DNA of 64,000 nucleotides from CAVZVZ01 sp963778895 (lineage in GTDB: Bacteria > Actinomycetota > Acidimicrobiia > Acidimicrobiales > Acidimicrobilacustridaceae), in NCBI GenBank assembly GCA_963778895.1, contig CAVZVZ010000002.1, forward strand, positions 1 through 64,000, given 5' to 3'. The notes beneath the pieces are model-generated. The model did not search any database. It was not told the DNA's origin and saw nothing but the letters and a program-made list of their open reading frames with translations. Shown here in pieces: positions 17,485 through 26,614 of this stretch (position 1 is its first letter; the number at the start of each line of letters is the position of its first letter). Made by a program: the position numbers and the translations under genes.

Positions 17485-18288
17485 GATCTTGATCTTGTCG
17501 AGACCCTGCGACGGCTCGGGGTAGCTCATCTTCAACGACTCGAGCGTGTCGATGAGGGTTTGGCTGATCACCAGGTTGCGATACCACTTGCGGTCGGACG
17601 GCACGATGTACCAGGGCGCCGCGTCGGTTGACGTCTTCGACAATGCGGCCTCGTACGCCGCTTGGTAGTCGTCCCAGCGCTTGCGCTCGTCGATGTCACC
17701 GTGCTCGAACTTCCACTGCTTCTTCGGATTCTGCAGCCGTTCCTCGAGCCGGGCCTTCTGCTCGTCCTTCGAGATGTGCAGGAAGAACTTGCGGACGAGA
17801 GTGCCTTCGTCGACGAGCATGCGCTCGAAGTCGCAGATGTGGCCATATCGCCGATTCCATTGCTTCTTCGGAACCAGGTCGTGCACTCGAACGACCAGCA
17901 CGTCCTCGTAGTGCGAGCGGTTGAAGATCGTGATGTGGCCGAGACTCGGGGTGTGTTCGTGGACGCGCCACAGGTAGTCGTGCGCGAGCTCGGTGTCGTT
18001 CGGCCGCTTGAAGTTCGCGACCCTGACGCCGAGCGGATTCACCGTGCGGAACACGTGCTTGATGGTGCCGTCCTTGCCCGAGGTGTCCATCCCCTGCAGC
18101 ACCACCAGCACCTGGTGCTTGCCCTCGGCGTACAACAGCCCCTGTAGGTCGGCCAGCTTGGCATTGAGCTCGGCCAGCACCGCTCCGGAGTCCTGCTTGT
18201 CGCCGTCGAATCCGTCGGTGTCGTTCGTCGACCAATCCCTCAGGTGCACATCGGTTTTCGGGGTCAAGCGGTACTGGTCGACATCCAT
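17479..18288 (-). CDS. ppk2: Polyphosphate kinase 2 family protein
   Basis: PPK2 enzymes transfer phosphate between polyphosphate and nucleotides. The 269-residue product has one PPK2 domain: Walker A GMDTSGKDGT at about residue 67, the lid-side RPNDTELAHDYLWRVHEHTP, and Walker B FNRSHYEDVLVVRVHDLVP. Single-domain length and the HISKDEQKARLEERL segment fit class I or III members, which phosphorylate nucleoside diphosphates or monophosphates. The exact class cannot be decided by eye. The ATG at 18288 gives the standard N-terminus. It converges on atpC, with an intergenic gap of 20 bp. Confidence 0.92.
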   Translation of the reverse strand: MDVDQYRLTPKTDVHLRDWSTNDTDGFDGDKQDSGAVLAELNAKLADLQGLLYAEGKHQVLVVLQGMDTSGKDGTIKHVFRTVNPLGVRVANFKRPNDTELAHDYLWRVHEHTPSLGHITIFNRSHYEDVLVVRVHDLVPKKQWNRRYGHICDFERMLVDEGTLVRKFFLHISKDEQKARLEERLQNPKKQWKFEHGDIDERKRWDDYQAAYEAALSKTSTDAAPWYIVPSDRKWYRNLVISQTLIDTLESLKMSYPEPSQGLDKIKIV

Positions 18289-18340
18289 CCGGCGATTCTG
18301 CCTCACGGGCCCACGGTCCGCCGCGGGTACTCTCCGCGGT

Positions 18341-19188
18341 ATGGCTCGCGTCCGCTTGGGTGTCGTGGTGCTCGTGCCGGGCCCCACGGCGCTCGAGATC
18401 GACGGCCTCCGACGGGCGTGTGGCGACGCGGCACTCGGTCGGGTTCCGCCTCACGTGACGTTGGTGCCGCCGGTGAACGTCAGCGTGAGCCGCGTCCCCG
18501 AAGCGTTGGCGCTCCTACGGCGAGCGGCCACGCGCACGGAGCCGTTCGAGCTCACCCTCGGGCCGGTCACGTCGTTCGTCCCCGACAGCCCGACGCTCTA
18601 TCTCGCCGTCGGTGGCGCCGACCGCGATGTGGCGGCGCTCCAGGGTTTGCGCGACGCGGTCTTCGAAGCGCCGCTGCACCGTGAGCTGGCATGGCCGTTC
18701 GTCCCGCACGTCACCATCGCCGACGACGCGACGGACGAGCGCATCGAAGCTGCGGTGCCCGCGCTTGGCCGACTACCGGGCCACGGTCACGTGTCGTGCG
18801 GTGCACCTCTTGCAGGAGCACCGCGACGATACAGATTCGAAGTGGATTCCGATTGCCGACTATCGATTTGCGCCTCCGATCCCTGTGGCGCGGGGTGGAT
18901 TACCACTCGATCTCTGGTTGTCCGATCGGCCCGATCCCGAGGGGTGCCTGCTGCTCGAGAGCGCAGGCCAGCCGGAGCCGCAAGCGGACGACCGCGCCCT
19001 TGACGGTCACCGCTCGACGGCGCGACGACGTCGTAGGTGTGCTGTGGGGAATCGACAATGGGTTCGCCAGTCGGCCGGCGGCGCTGGTCGTGGCTCCCGA
19101 ACACCGTAGGCAAGGGATTGCGCATCATCTGCATGCGCGATTCATCGCGGAGGTCGAGTCAGACGATCAGGTCCGGCGCCAGACCTGA
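18341..19188 (+). CDS. LigT-type 2H phosphoesterase fused to a GNAT domain (two frameshifts)
   Basis: The N-terminal half (MARVRLGVVVLVPGPTALEI) has both HxT motifs of the 2H phosphoesterase/2'-5' RNA ligase family: PPHVTLVPP near residue 44 and FVPHVTIADD near residue 123. After +1 breaks near 18767 and 19002 the corrected frame continues through LADYRATVTCRAVHLLQEH, which is the normal end of a LigT fold. It then enters an acetyltransferase-like region with the acetyl-CoA loop VVAPEHRRQGIAHHLHARF. Read this way the gene encodes one protein of about 280 residues. If the second break is real, the GNAT part is separate. The end overlaps the convergent transporter gene by 22 bp. Confidence 0.65.
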
Positions 19189-20819
19189 TACAGGGGGTGG
19201 CTGCCACCCTGGATCTCGAGGCCTTTCTGACCGGTGGGAAGGAGGTAGTTCACGACGTTCACGAGGTCGGGCGCGGCCACCACACTGATCTGCGTGTGGT
19301 AAAGCCACACATAGGGGATGTCCTCGGCCAGGTACTGCTGTACTTCGCCGTAGAGCTCCTTCTCGCGATTCTTGTCGGGTGTCTCGCGCGCCGCGTCGAG
19401 CGCGACGCCGATGCGCTCGTCCTTGTTTCTCGCGAAGTTGAGCCCGATCTCGCCGATTGGCTTGGCCGTGTTCGGGTGCCACCAGATGGAATCGCCGAGT
19501 GGGTGAGGCGAGTCGAACTGGCGCCACGCCGTGGCCTGATAGTTGCCGAGCGCAACGTCGGTGATCAGCTTGGCTTGTTCGGACGGCGTGATCTGGGCGT
19601 CGATGCCCACCTCGCGCCATTGTGATTGCAGGAGCTGCAGCCCGCTGAGGCTCGCGGCATCGGATCCACCGAGGATCCGGAAGGTGAACGCTCCGCCGTG
19701 CGTCGCTTTTACTTGCTCTACCAGCTGTTTTGCTGCGTCCTTGTCGTACTCCGGGTAGGTCGTCGGCACGTACCACGGTGAGCTCGGCGGGAACGGACCG
19801 CGAGCCGGTTCGTTGAGCCCCCCGGTTTGTATGTCGACGTAGCTCTTCGTGTCGGTGGCCAGCGCGAGGGCACGTCGTGCGTCGGGGTCATCGAACGGCG
19901 GTGCCATCGTGTTCAGCTGCACGAAGGCCTCGGCTGTCTCACCACGGACGTCGTCGAAGAGCTGGAAGGTGCCTTTGTCGGCTAATTTTTTGAACTTGAG
20001 TATCTGGTTGCCGTCCGAGGTCTGCATGGCATCGATGCCCCCGGCCTCGAGACTGGCCGAGCGCGAGTCGTTGTCGGGAAGGGGTCGGAACTCGACGCGG
20101 TCGAGATAGGGGAGTCGGGTTCCTTGGGCGTCGGTTTGCCAGTAGTCCGGATTCTTGGTGACGACGAGTTTGTTGTCGGGAATCCATTGGTCGAACACGA
20201 ACGGCCCCGTCCCGATCGGGTGGTCCTTGACGCCGCTCTCGAGCCAGTCAGGGTCGGCGACCACGCCGATCTGGGTCGCGAGTGAGAACGGATAGTTGAC
20301 CCACGGACGGTTCATGTTCACCACGACATCGAGCGGGCCGGCGGTGGCGAAGCTGTCGATGGGATCGAACGCGGCACTCGTGAGGACGGACGCCTTGAGG
20401 TACTCGAAGTTCGCCTTCACCACCTCCGCATCCACGGCGCGGCCGTTGTGGAGCTTGATGTTGGGGCGCAGGGTGATCGTCCACTGCGTGTAGTCGGTGT
20501 TCGGCGTGAGCTTCTCGGCCAGGAAGGGCTGCACGTTGAGGTCCGAGTCGTACGCAGTGAGGGTGTCGAACACCGCCCGGGCCACCATCAAACCCGAGGC
20601 CGCCCATTTGCTGTTCGACGGGTTCCAGCCGTCGGACTCCGCTTCGAGCCCGTAGACGATGCTGCCGCCGGTCTGCGCGCCGGTTGCGTCCTCGACCACC
20701 CCGGAGTCGCCGTTTCCGTCCTGGGCCTTCGGCGAGCTCGAGCCGCATGCTCCGGCAAGCAGGGTCACGAGCAGTGCCACGGCCGCGACGAGCCGTCGGC
20801 CCTGCGAAGCGTGCAGCAT
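19167..20819 (-). CDS. Family 5 extracellular solute-binding lipoprotein
   Basis: This 550-residue protein has a lipoprotein signal peptide with lipobox LLAGAC (Cys at about residue 25). It then follows the DppA/OppA pattern: GGSIVYGLEAESDGWNPSN, the QPFLAEKLTPN segment, GTGPFVFDQW, and TKNPDYW. It should be the peptide- or small-molecule-capture subunit of an ABC importer anchored outside the membrane. No permease or ATPase gene is adjacent, so either the transporter is elsewhere or the protein works alone. The substrate is unknown. Confidence 0.88.
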   Translation of the reverse strand: MLHASQGRRLVAAVALLVTLLAGACGSSSPKAQDGNGDSGVVEDATGAQTGGSIVYGLEAESDGWNPSNSKWAASGLMVARAVFDTLTAYDSDLNVQPFLAEKLTPNTDYTQWTITLRPNIKLHNGRAVDAEVVKANFEYLKASVLTSAAFDPIDSFATAGPLDVVVNMNRPWVNYPFSLATQIGVVADPDWLESGVKDHPIGTGPFVFDQWIPDNKLVVTKNPDYWQTDAQGTRLPYLDRVEFRPLPDNDSRSASLEAGGIDAMQTSDGNQILKFKKLADKGTFQLFDDVRGETAEAFVQLNTMAPPFDDPDARRALALATDTKSYVDIQTGGLNEPARGPFPPSSPWYVPTTYPEYDKDAAKQLVEQVKATHGGAFTFRILGGSDAASLSGLQLLQSQWREVGIDAQITPSEQAKLITDVALGNYQATAWRQFDSPHPLGDSIWWHPNTAKPIGEIGLNFARNKDERIGVALDAARETPDKNREKELYGEVQQYLAEDIPYVWLYHTQISVVAAPDLVNVVNYLLPTGQKGLEIQGGSHPLYQVWRRT

Positions 20820-20872
20820 CTTCCCCCGTTCACTCGTCTCGGCCGTGTTCGCTGTCGGCAGAAACTATTCGG

Positions 20873-21619
20873 TCACAGCAGCGCTTTGTACGTACCCCCG
20901 TCGACGGGTATGGCCGCGCCGGTCATGTATCGAGCCTGGTCGCTGCAGAGGAAGGCGACCACGGCGCCGAAGTCGTCGGGGCGGCCGATGGTCCCGGTCG
21001 GCACCCCTGCGGCCAGGGCGGCGGGATTGCCGCCATGAAGGGCCTGGAGACGGTCGGTGTCGTGCAGGCCGGGCAGCACCGAGTTCACGGTCACTCCGTC
21101 GGCCGCGACCTCGAGGGCCAGGGTCTTCAGGAAGCCGGTGAGGCCGGCGCGCGCCGTGTTCGACAGGATCAGATCGGGGATCGGCTGGCGGACCGCGATC
21201 GAGGTGATGGCGACGATCCGACCCCACCGAGCGGCTTGCATAGGGGGAACGACGGACTGACACATCGCGACCACCGAGAGCAGGTTCAGCTCGACCGCGT
21301 CCCGGTAGGCGCCCAGGTCGGTGGACGCGAAGTTGCCGGGAGGTGGTCCGCCGGCGTTGCCGACCAGGATGTCGACTCCTCCGAGCGCCTGAACCGCCTG
21401 CTCGACGAACGCGGTGGCGCCTTCGGTCGAGCCCACGTCGGCCACGATCGGTACGGCTTCACCCGGAAGTGATCGCGCGGCAGCCTCGATGCGAGCGCGA
21501 TCCCGACCGCAGATCGCCACGTGCGCACCCTCGGCCGCCAGCGCTCGGGCGCTGGCCAACCCCAGTCCGGCGGAGGCCCCGGACACCGCGGCCCGCTTAC
21601 CGATCAACCCGAGATCCAC
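20873..21619 (-). CDS. SDR-family protein with altered active site
   Basis: The protein has the Rossmann motif SGASAGLGLASARALA, the NAG motif (VGNAGGPPPG) and the C-terminal IPVDGGTYKALL of classical short-chain dehydrogenases. The GTG at 21619 gives MDLGLIGKRAAV, the usual length (248 residues); an upstream GTG would add 13 unrelated residues. The catalytic YxxxK is replaced by NTARAG (Asn and Arg at those positions), seen in a subgroup of FabG-like proteins. Catalysis may be altered. The gene diverges from the metallo-beta-lactamase-fold gene. Confidence 0.8.
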   Translation of the reverse strand: MDLGLIGKRAAVSGASAGLGLASARALAAEGAHVAICGRDRARIEAAARSLPGEAVPIVADVGSTEGATAFVEQAVQALGGVDILVGNAGGPPPGNFASTDLGAYRDAVELNLLSVVAMCQSVVPPMQAARWGRIVAITSIAVRQPIPDLILSNTARAGLTGFLKTLALEVAADGVTVNSVLPGLHDTDRLQALHGGNPAALAAGVPTGTIGRPDDFGAVVAFLCSDQARYMTGAAIPVDGGTYKALL

Positions 21620-21684
21620 GACCGTGCACGCTATCGGACCGGTTGCGACGGCTCCCACGGCCGCGTCTATCTACGATTGCGTCC

Positions 21685-22626
21685 GTGGAACGTGTCCAGC
21701 TGAGTTCGACGGTGCACGCTTGCCTTCAGCCCGACCTCGGGCTCGGCTACAGCAACAGCGGCTTGGTCGATGCGGGCGGCGGGCTCGTGGTGGACACGTT
21801 CTGGGACCTGACCCGTACCGCCGAGTTGAAGCGGCTGTACGAGCAGGTCAGCCCCGCCGCGCCGGCCCGGGTCGTGAATACCCACCACAACGGCGACCAT
21901 TGCTGGGGTAACCAACTGTTCGCTGACGCCGGCTCGGAGATCATCGGGCATCGCCTGTGCGCGGAGTACTTCACACGAGAAGCGTCACCCTCGTTGTTCG
22001 TGTCGCTCTGCAACACTCCCGACGACCAACTCGGGGCGCTCGCGGGCTTCGTCCACGGACTCCGCCGCTTCGACTTCGAAGGCATCGAGCTCACACCTCC
22101 GACCACGTTGATCGACGTCGACACCACGTTGGATCTCGACGGTACGACCGTCGAGCTCCTCTATGTCGGGCCTGCACACACCGCCGGTGACGTCGTGGCG
22201 TTCCTGCCCGACGATGGCGTTCTCTTCACCGGCGACATCCTGTTCAACGAATGCACGCCGATCGGATGGGAAGGCACCTTCGCCAACTGGATCGCCGCTT
22301 TGGCGCGACTCGAAGCGTTGAGTCCAGCCGTCGTCGTGCCCGGCCACGGGCCGGTCACCGATACCACCGGCCTTAGAGGGCTGCGCGAGTACCTCGAGTA
22401 CGTACATCGCGAGGCCCGGGTGCAGTTCGATCGCGGGCGCACGACGCTCGAAGCGGCCCAGGCGATCGAGTTGGGCCCGTACGCGGGCTGGACGGAGCCG
22501 GAGCGCCTGGCCTTCCAGGTCGACCGGGCCTACCGCGAGTTCGCTGGTGGAGAGTGGGACGACGCGGTTGACACGACTCGAGTGTTCGCCGAGGTCGCCG
22601 CGCTTCGTGAGTATTTGGCCGGCTGA
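21685..22626 (+). CDS. Metallo-beta-lactamase-fold hydrolase
   Basis: The 313-residue protein contains the metal-binding motif THHNGDHCWGN (HxHxDH variant, His-His-x-x-Asp-His) at about residue 73. Later ligands appear in GPAHTAGDVVAFLPDDGVLF and VVPGHGPVTD. The fold covers esterases, lactonases and glyoxalase II-like enzymes. The C-terminal 80 residues are helical (EYLEYVHREARVQFDRGRTT). The GTG at 21685 matches the start of the fold (VERVQLSSTVHACLQP). The substrate is unknown. Confidence 0.82.
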   Translation: MERVQLSSTVHACLQPDLGLGYSNSGLVDAGGGLVVDTFWDLTRTAELKRLYEQVSPAAPARVVNTHHNGDHCWGNQLFADAGSEIIGHRLCAEYFTREASPSLFVSLCNTPDDQLGALAGFVHGLRRFDFEGIELTPPTTLIDVDTTLDLDGTTVELLYVGPAHTAGDVVAFLPDDGVLFTGDILFNECTPIGWEGTFANWIAALARLEALSPAVVVPGHGPVTDTTGLRGLREYLEYVHREARVQFDRGRTTLEAAQAIELGPYAGWTEPERLAFQVDRAYREFAGGEWDDAVDTTRVFAEVAALREYLAG

Positions 22627-22631
22627 GAGCC

Positions 22632-23888
22632 TCAGTCGCCGGCCGAGACCGTGGTGGTTGTCGACGATGTTGTCGACGGCGGTTTGCTCGTGCTGGTGGT
22701 GGACGACGAGGTAGAGGACGAACTGCTACTCGGCGTCGAGGTCGTGCTGCTGCCGGTTGCGCGCGTGGTCGTCGTCGAGCTGTCGGTCGACGGGGCACGG
22801 CTTCGCGTTGCGAACGTGGTGGGGGGCTCGCCGGACCGATCGGGCGCTGTGGCGAGGTCGATGTCCGACGTCTGTGCCTCGCGGGGAGGATCCTGGGGGA
22901 ACTCGTCGTTCAGCCAGCGAAGGACTTCATTGGCGGCCTGTTCGCCGAGCCGGCTCAGGCGGGTCGCGGTGCCGGTGTCGAAGCCGTGGTTGCCGCCGGT
23001 GATGACCACAGTGCCCGCGTTCTGACCGTCGCCGCGCAGCGCCGCCGCGAATGCGTTCTGCTGATCGACGATGAAGTTCCAATCGCGACTGCCGGTGATG
23101 AACAGCGCGGGACCCTCGGCATGTGCGGCGTTGGCAATCGCGTCGGCTTCGTCCCAGCGGTCGCGCACAGTCGCGTTCGTGCTCTGATCCGATCCGCCGT
23201 AGTACTGCGAGGAGTACTGCATCGAGCCGTCGTAGGGGTGGTAGAAGCCGATGAACCCGTTGACGGTGTCCGGGATGTCCGGCCAGAGCTCGGGCCCGGC
23301 GAAGTAGTCGTCGTTGGGAGTCGTGTAGGCGACGGCACCGATGCGTGCGCCCGCCGACATGCCCTGAACGACGATGCTCTTGCGGCTGATGCCGAGCGCT
23401 CGCGCGGTGCCGCGCAGGTACTGCACGGCGGCCTTGATGTTCTGTTCGGGCCACGGAAAGACGGGGTCGGACGAGCCCGGTGTGAACAGGTGATAGTCGG
23501 GGAGGAACGCCACATAGCCCTCCGCGTTCAGACGGTTGGCCCACGAGCGCATGCCTTCGAAGCCGCCACCGATCCCACTGCCGCCGTGCACCACCATGAC
23601 CGCGACGTTGCGTTGGTTCGTGGCCGGCCGGCAGATCTCCCCCCGCTGCGCCTCGCGTGCCGTCGTGGGGGTGTAAGTGACGACCTTGCACGTGCCCGCC
23701 CCTACCTGCGGGTCGGGGAGCGCATCGGGTTCGAGATCCGCGGGGTCGATCGTGGTGCCGTGATTCGCGGCCGCCGCCTGCTCCCCGGCGCCCCCCGAGC
23801 CGTCGCTCGAGCCGCTACAGGCAGTCGCGAGAAGGGCCATCGCGCTGATGAGCACGATGCAAAGGCGTCGGAGGTCGAATCTGGGCAA
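22632..23888 (-). CDS. Lipoprotein alpha/beta hydrolase with Ser/Thr-rich C-terminal tail
   Basis: The protein has a lipoprotein signal (LISAMALLATACSGSSDG, lipidated Cys near residue 24). The hydrolase domain shows the oxyanion/His-Gly motif VVHGGSGIGGG, the nucleophile elbow QGMSAGARIG near residue 170, and the catalytic His in GGNHGFD. It resembles the dienelactone hydrolase/BD-FAE esterase group. After about residue 335 the sequence becomes a roughly 75-residue tail almost entirely Ser, Thr and Pro. The gene follows the acyl-CoA ligase by 4 bp on the same strand, in a probable operon with the thiolase-like gene at 25366. Confidence 0.78.
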   Translation of the reverse strand: MPRFDLRRLCIVLISAMALLATACSGSSDGSGGAGEQAAAANHGTTIDPADLEPDALPDPQVGAGTCKVVTYTPTTAREAQRGEICRPATNQRNVAVMVVHGGSGIGGGFEGMRSWANRLNAEGYVAFLPDYHLFTPGSSDPVFPWPEQNIKAAVQYLRGTARALGISRKSIVVQGMSAGARIGAVAYTTPNDDYFAGPELWPDIPDTVNGFIGFYHPYDGSMQYSSQYYGGSDQSTNATVRDRWDEADAIANAAHAEGPALFITGSRDWNFIVDQQNAFAAALRGDGQNAGTVVITGGNHGFDTGTATRLSRLGEQAANEVLRWLNDEFPQDPPREAQTSDIDLATAPDRSGEPPTTFATRSRAPSTDSSTTTTRATGSSTTSTPSSSSSSTSSSTTSTSKPPSTTSSTTTTVSAGD

Positions 23889-23892
23889 GCGC

Positions 23893-25362
23893 CTATTCTG
23901 CCCGGTCCGTGGGCGGCTCCGGACTCGCCTCCCGCTCGTCGTCTGCCAGGGCTCGGCGGTCGACTTTCTGCATCGCGGTGAGCGGCAGCGCGTCCACCAG
24001 CCGCAGCGCTTCGGGCAGTTTGTAGTGCGCGAGCTTCTCCGCCGCGAACTTCCGCAACTCGTCCAACTGCGGAGGATGCGACGGATCCTTCGGCACCGTG
24101 ACGGCGACCCCTATCTCGCCCATCACCGGGTGTGGACGGGGCACGACGGCGACTTCCGTGACCGCCGGGTGCGCGGCCAACACTGCCTCGACCTCGAGTG
24201 GGTAGACGTTGTAACCACCGCGAATGAACATCTCCTTGGCCCGTCCGCCGAGGCGCAGCAAGCCGCGGTCGTCTATTCGGCCGAGATCACCCGTGTGCAA
24301 CCAGCCACCGCGAAGGGTCTCCGCGGTCGCGGCCGGGTTGCGCCAGTAGCCGCGCATCATGCTGCTGGATCGCAGGCACACCTCACCGATCTCTCCCGGC
24401 GACATCGGGTGGTCGTCATCGTCACGAATCTCTATCTCCACATCGCCACGCGGACGACCGACCGTGAACAGTGCCTCGTCATCGTCCGCATCGAACGCGG
24501 TGCCCGTCCCGACCCCACCCGACTCCGTGGACGAGTAGCGAATGGAGTAGGCCGCCCCGAATCGGGCGCGGGCCTCTTCGACCAATGCGGGCGGCGAGAA
24601 CGCGCCGCCCATGACGATGGTTCGCACCGCCGACAGATCGAACTGGTCGAAGGTCGGTTCTCGGAGCAGGAGCGCGACCTGGGGGGCCACGCCGCCGACG
24701 TTCGGCATGGCATGGCGGCTGATCAGAGCGAGAACGTCGGCGGGGCGCCATCGGTCGAGCATGTACGTCGTGGTTCCGAGCCGGAGGTACCACGCCATCT
24801 TCGTCATCGAGCCGATGTGGGCGAACGCGGTCGACGCGAGCATCGGCCCACCCGCGCCCCAACTCGTCTCCTCGTCGAAGTCGGGAACGTCGGCGCGCGC
24901 GATGGCGAGCAGCTCGCGGTTCGCGAACATCGCGCCCTTCGGCGTCCCGGTGGTGCCTGACGTGAAGACGATGGCCACCATTCGGTCGGGATCCGAATCG
25001 AGTGGCGGCGGGCTCGCACCCGTTCGCTCGAGCCGCTCGACGTCGCCCGCGTCGACGACGATCGCCGGTCGAGCCACGTCCAGAACTGCGGCACGCTCAC
25101 TCGGTGTGTAACGGGGGTTCACCCCTGCCGTTATCGCCCCGATCTTGGCCGCGGCGAGATAGGCGACGACGTAGTCGACATCCGATGGTCCGACGAGGGC
25201 GACGACGTCGCCCGATGTGACACCGCTCTCGATCAGGCCGACAGCAACAGCGTCGCTGCGCAGGTCCAGGTCGCCATAGGTCACCGCGTCCCCGATGGGT
25301 GGGACGAAGGCGACACGATCACCGAAGCGCTCGGCGGCGCCGCGGACGATCTCGGGGAGCAC
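23893..25362 (-). CDS. Acyl-CoA ligase (AMP-forming)
   Basis: The 489-residue enzyme activates a carboxylic acid to the acyl-adenylate and then to the CoA thioester. The A3 motif IVFTSGTTGTPKGAMF is at about residue 137. The A5-type YSSTESGG, the A7 hinge TGDLGRIDDRG and the A8-A10 region GGYNVYPLEVEAVLAAHP with the catalytic Lys in TAMQKVDRRAL are all present. It starts 3 bp after the upstream thiolase-like gene and shares its operator, so its acid is probably part of the same catabolic programme. A FadD3-like role is possible but not shown by sequence. Confidence 0.88.
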   Translation of the reverse strand: MLPEIVRGAAERFGDRVAFVPPIGDAVTYGDLDLRSDAVAVGLIESGVTSGDVVALVGPSDVDYVVAYLAAAKIGAITAGVNPRYTPSERAAVLDVARPAIVVDAGDVERLERTGASPPPLDSDPDRMVAIVFTSGTTGTPKGAMFANRELLAIARADVPDFDEETSWGAGGPMLASTAFAHIGSMTKMAWYLRLGTTTYMLDRWRPADVLALISRHAMPNVGGVAPQVALLLREPTFDQFDLSAVRTIVMGGAFSPPALVEEARARFGAAYSIRYSSTESGGVGTGTAFDADDDEALFTVGRPRGDVEIEIRDDDDHPMSPGEIGEVCLRSSSMMRGYWRNPAATAETLRGGWLHTGDLGRIDDRGLLRLGGRAKEMFIRGGYNVYPLEVEAVLAAHPAVTEVAVVPRPHPVMGEIGVAVTVPKDPSHPPQLDELRKFAAEKLAHYKLPEALRLVDALPLTAMQKVDRRALADDEREASPEPPTDRAE

Positions 25363-25365
25363 GCC

Positions 25366-26517
25366 TCAGTCGACGCCGAGGATCAGCGTGCCGCTCGAGC
25401 AGAACCAACCACCCGTGCCGCTGACGCACGCCAGCTTGGCGTCTGGTACCTGGCGCTCGACCGGATGCTCGTGGCGGAGTTGTCGGGCCGCCTCGACGAG
25501 AAGGAACAGCCCGCGCATGCCGGGGTGACACGCCGACAGCCCGCCGCCGTCGGGATTGGTGGGTAGCTCACCGCCGAGCCGGATCCGGCCGTTCTCGACG
25601 AACGAGCCCCCCTCGCCCTTCTTGCAGAAGCCGAGATCCTCGAGCGTGACCATCTCCATGTAGGTGAACGCGTCGTAGATGGTGCACAGGTCGATCTCGT
25701 CGGGCCGGACGCCGGCCCGCTCGAACGCGATGGGCCCCGAGATGGCCGCGGGCGACACCGTGAAGTCGGGCCACTCGCTCATCGTCGTGTGCGAGCCGTG
25801 CTGGCCGTGTCCGAGCACCCACACCGGTTTCTTGGCCGTGTCCGGTACACGATCCTCCGCGGCGAGGATGACGGCACAACCACCGTCCGACCGGATGCAG
25901 CACTGCAGTTTGGTGTACGGATCGGCGATCATCTTCGACGTCAGCACGTCGTCGATGGTCAGTGGATCTCGGTAGTAGGCGTCGGGGTTGAACTGCGCGT
26001 TGTACCGCGCCGACACCGCGACCTCGGCGAGTTGCTCGATCGTCGTGCCGTACTCGTGCATGTGGCGCCGCGCCGACATGGCGTACTTCGCGATGAGCGA
26101 GTGACCGTACGGAACCTCGAACTGAATCGGTCCGCGGGCGCCGTACGAGAGGTTCGCGGTGCGCAGCCCTTTCTTCAGGTCGGCGCGCGTGGTCGAGCCG
26201 TACACCAGCACGATCACATCGGCGTGACCCTGGGCGATGGCATCAGCGGCATGGCCCGCCATCACCTCCCAAGTGCCCCCGCCGACCTGCGTGGAGTCGA
26301 TCCACGTCGGGCGCATGCCGAGGTACTCGGCGATCTCGATGGGCTGCAACGTGCCGAGCCCGTTGGACGCGAGCCCGTCGATGTCGGCTTTCGTGAGCCC
26401 CGCGTCGGCGGTGGCTCGCTGCACCGCCTGGGCGTGGAGCTCCCACCGGGTCTTGGTGTCGACTCGTCCAGTATCGGACAGGGAGACCCCGACGATCGCG
26501 ACGCGGCGGTTTGCCAT
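25366..26517 (-). CDS. Thiolase-like (lipid-transfer/SCPx-type) protein without nucleophilic Cys
   Basis: The 383-residue protein has the thiolase fold of the Ltp/SCPx group: MANRRVAIVGVSLSDTGR, HADVIVLVYGSTT, CSACHPG-like GGGLSACHPGMRG and ACVSGTGGWFCSSG near the end. At the nucleophile position it reads STQVGGGTWEVMAGHAA, so the first catalytic Cys is missing, as in retro-aldolase-type Ltp proteins of steroid pathways. It leads an operon with the acyl-CoA ligase. A variant copy of the catabolic operator lies 42 bp upstream. Confidence 0.8.
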   Translation of the reverse strand: MANRRVAIVGVSLSDTGRVDTKTRWELHAQAVQRATADAGLTKADIDGLASNGLGTLQPIEIAEYLGMRPTWIDSTQVGGGTWEVMAGHAADAIAQGHADVIVLVYGSTTRADLKKGLRTANLSYGARGPIQFEVPYGHSLIAKYAMSARRHMHEYGTTIEQLAEVAVSARYNAQFNPDAYYRDPLTIDDVLTSKMIADPYTKLQCCIRSDGGCAVILAAEDRVPDTAKKPVWVLGHGQHGSHTTMSEWPDFTVSPAAISGPIAFERAGVRPDEIDLCTIYDAFTYMEMVTLEDLGFCKKGEGGSFVENGRIRLGGELPTNPDGGGLSACHPGMRGLFLLVEAARQLRHEHPVERQVPDAKLACVSGTGGWFCSSGTLILGVD

Positions 26518-26558
26518 CAGCGCTCCAAGCTCCGGGTTGACGGTGGTGCCGGGAAAAT

Positions 26559-26574
26559 ATGACACAGACGTCAG
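26559..26574. promoter_or_regulatory. Variant catabolic operator (one extra base)
   Basis: ATGACACAGACGTCAG fits the TGAC-N5-GTCA operator seen elsewhere except that the spacer is six bases. It lies between the divergent thiolase-like gene (start 26517) and MaoC gene (start 26615), the same placement as the other copies. Deleting the central G restores normal spacing. Confidence 0.5.
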
Positions 26575-26614
26575 GCAGCGACCCAAACGTGCACGCCCGT
26601 GCCATGATCCTCGG

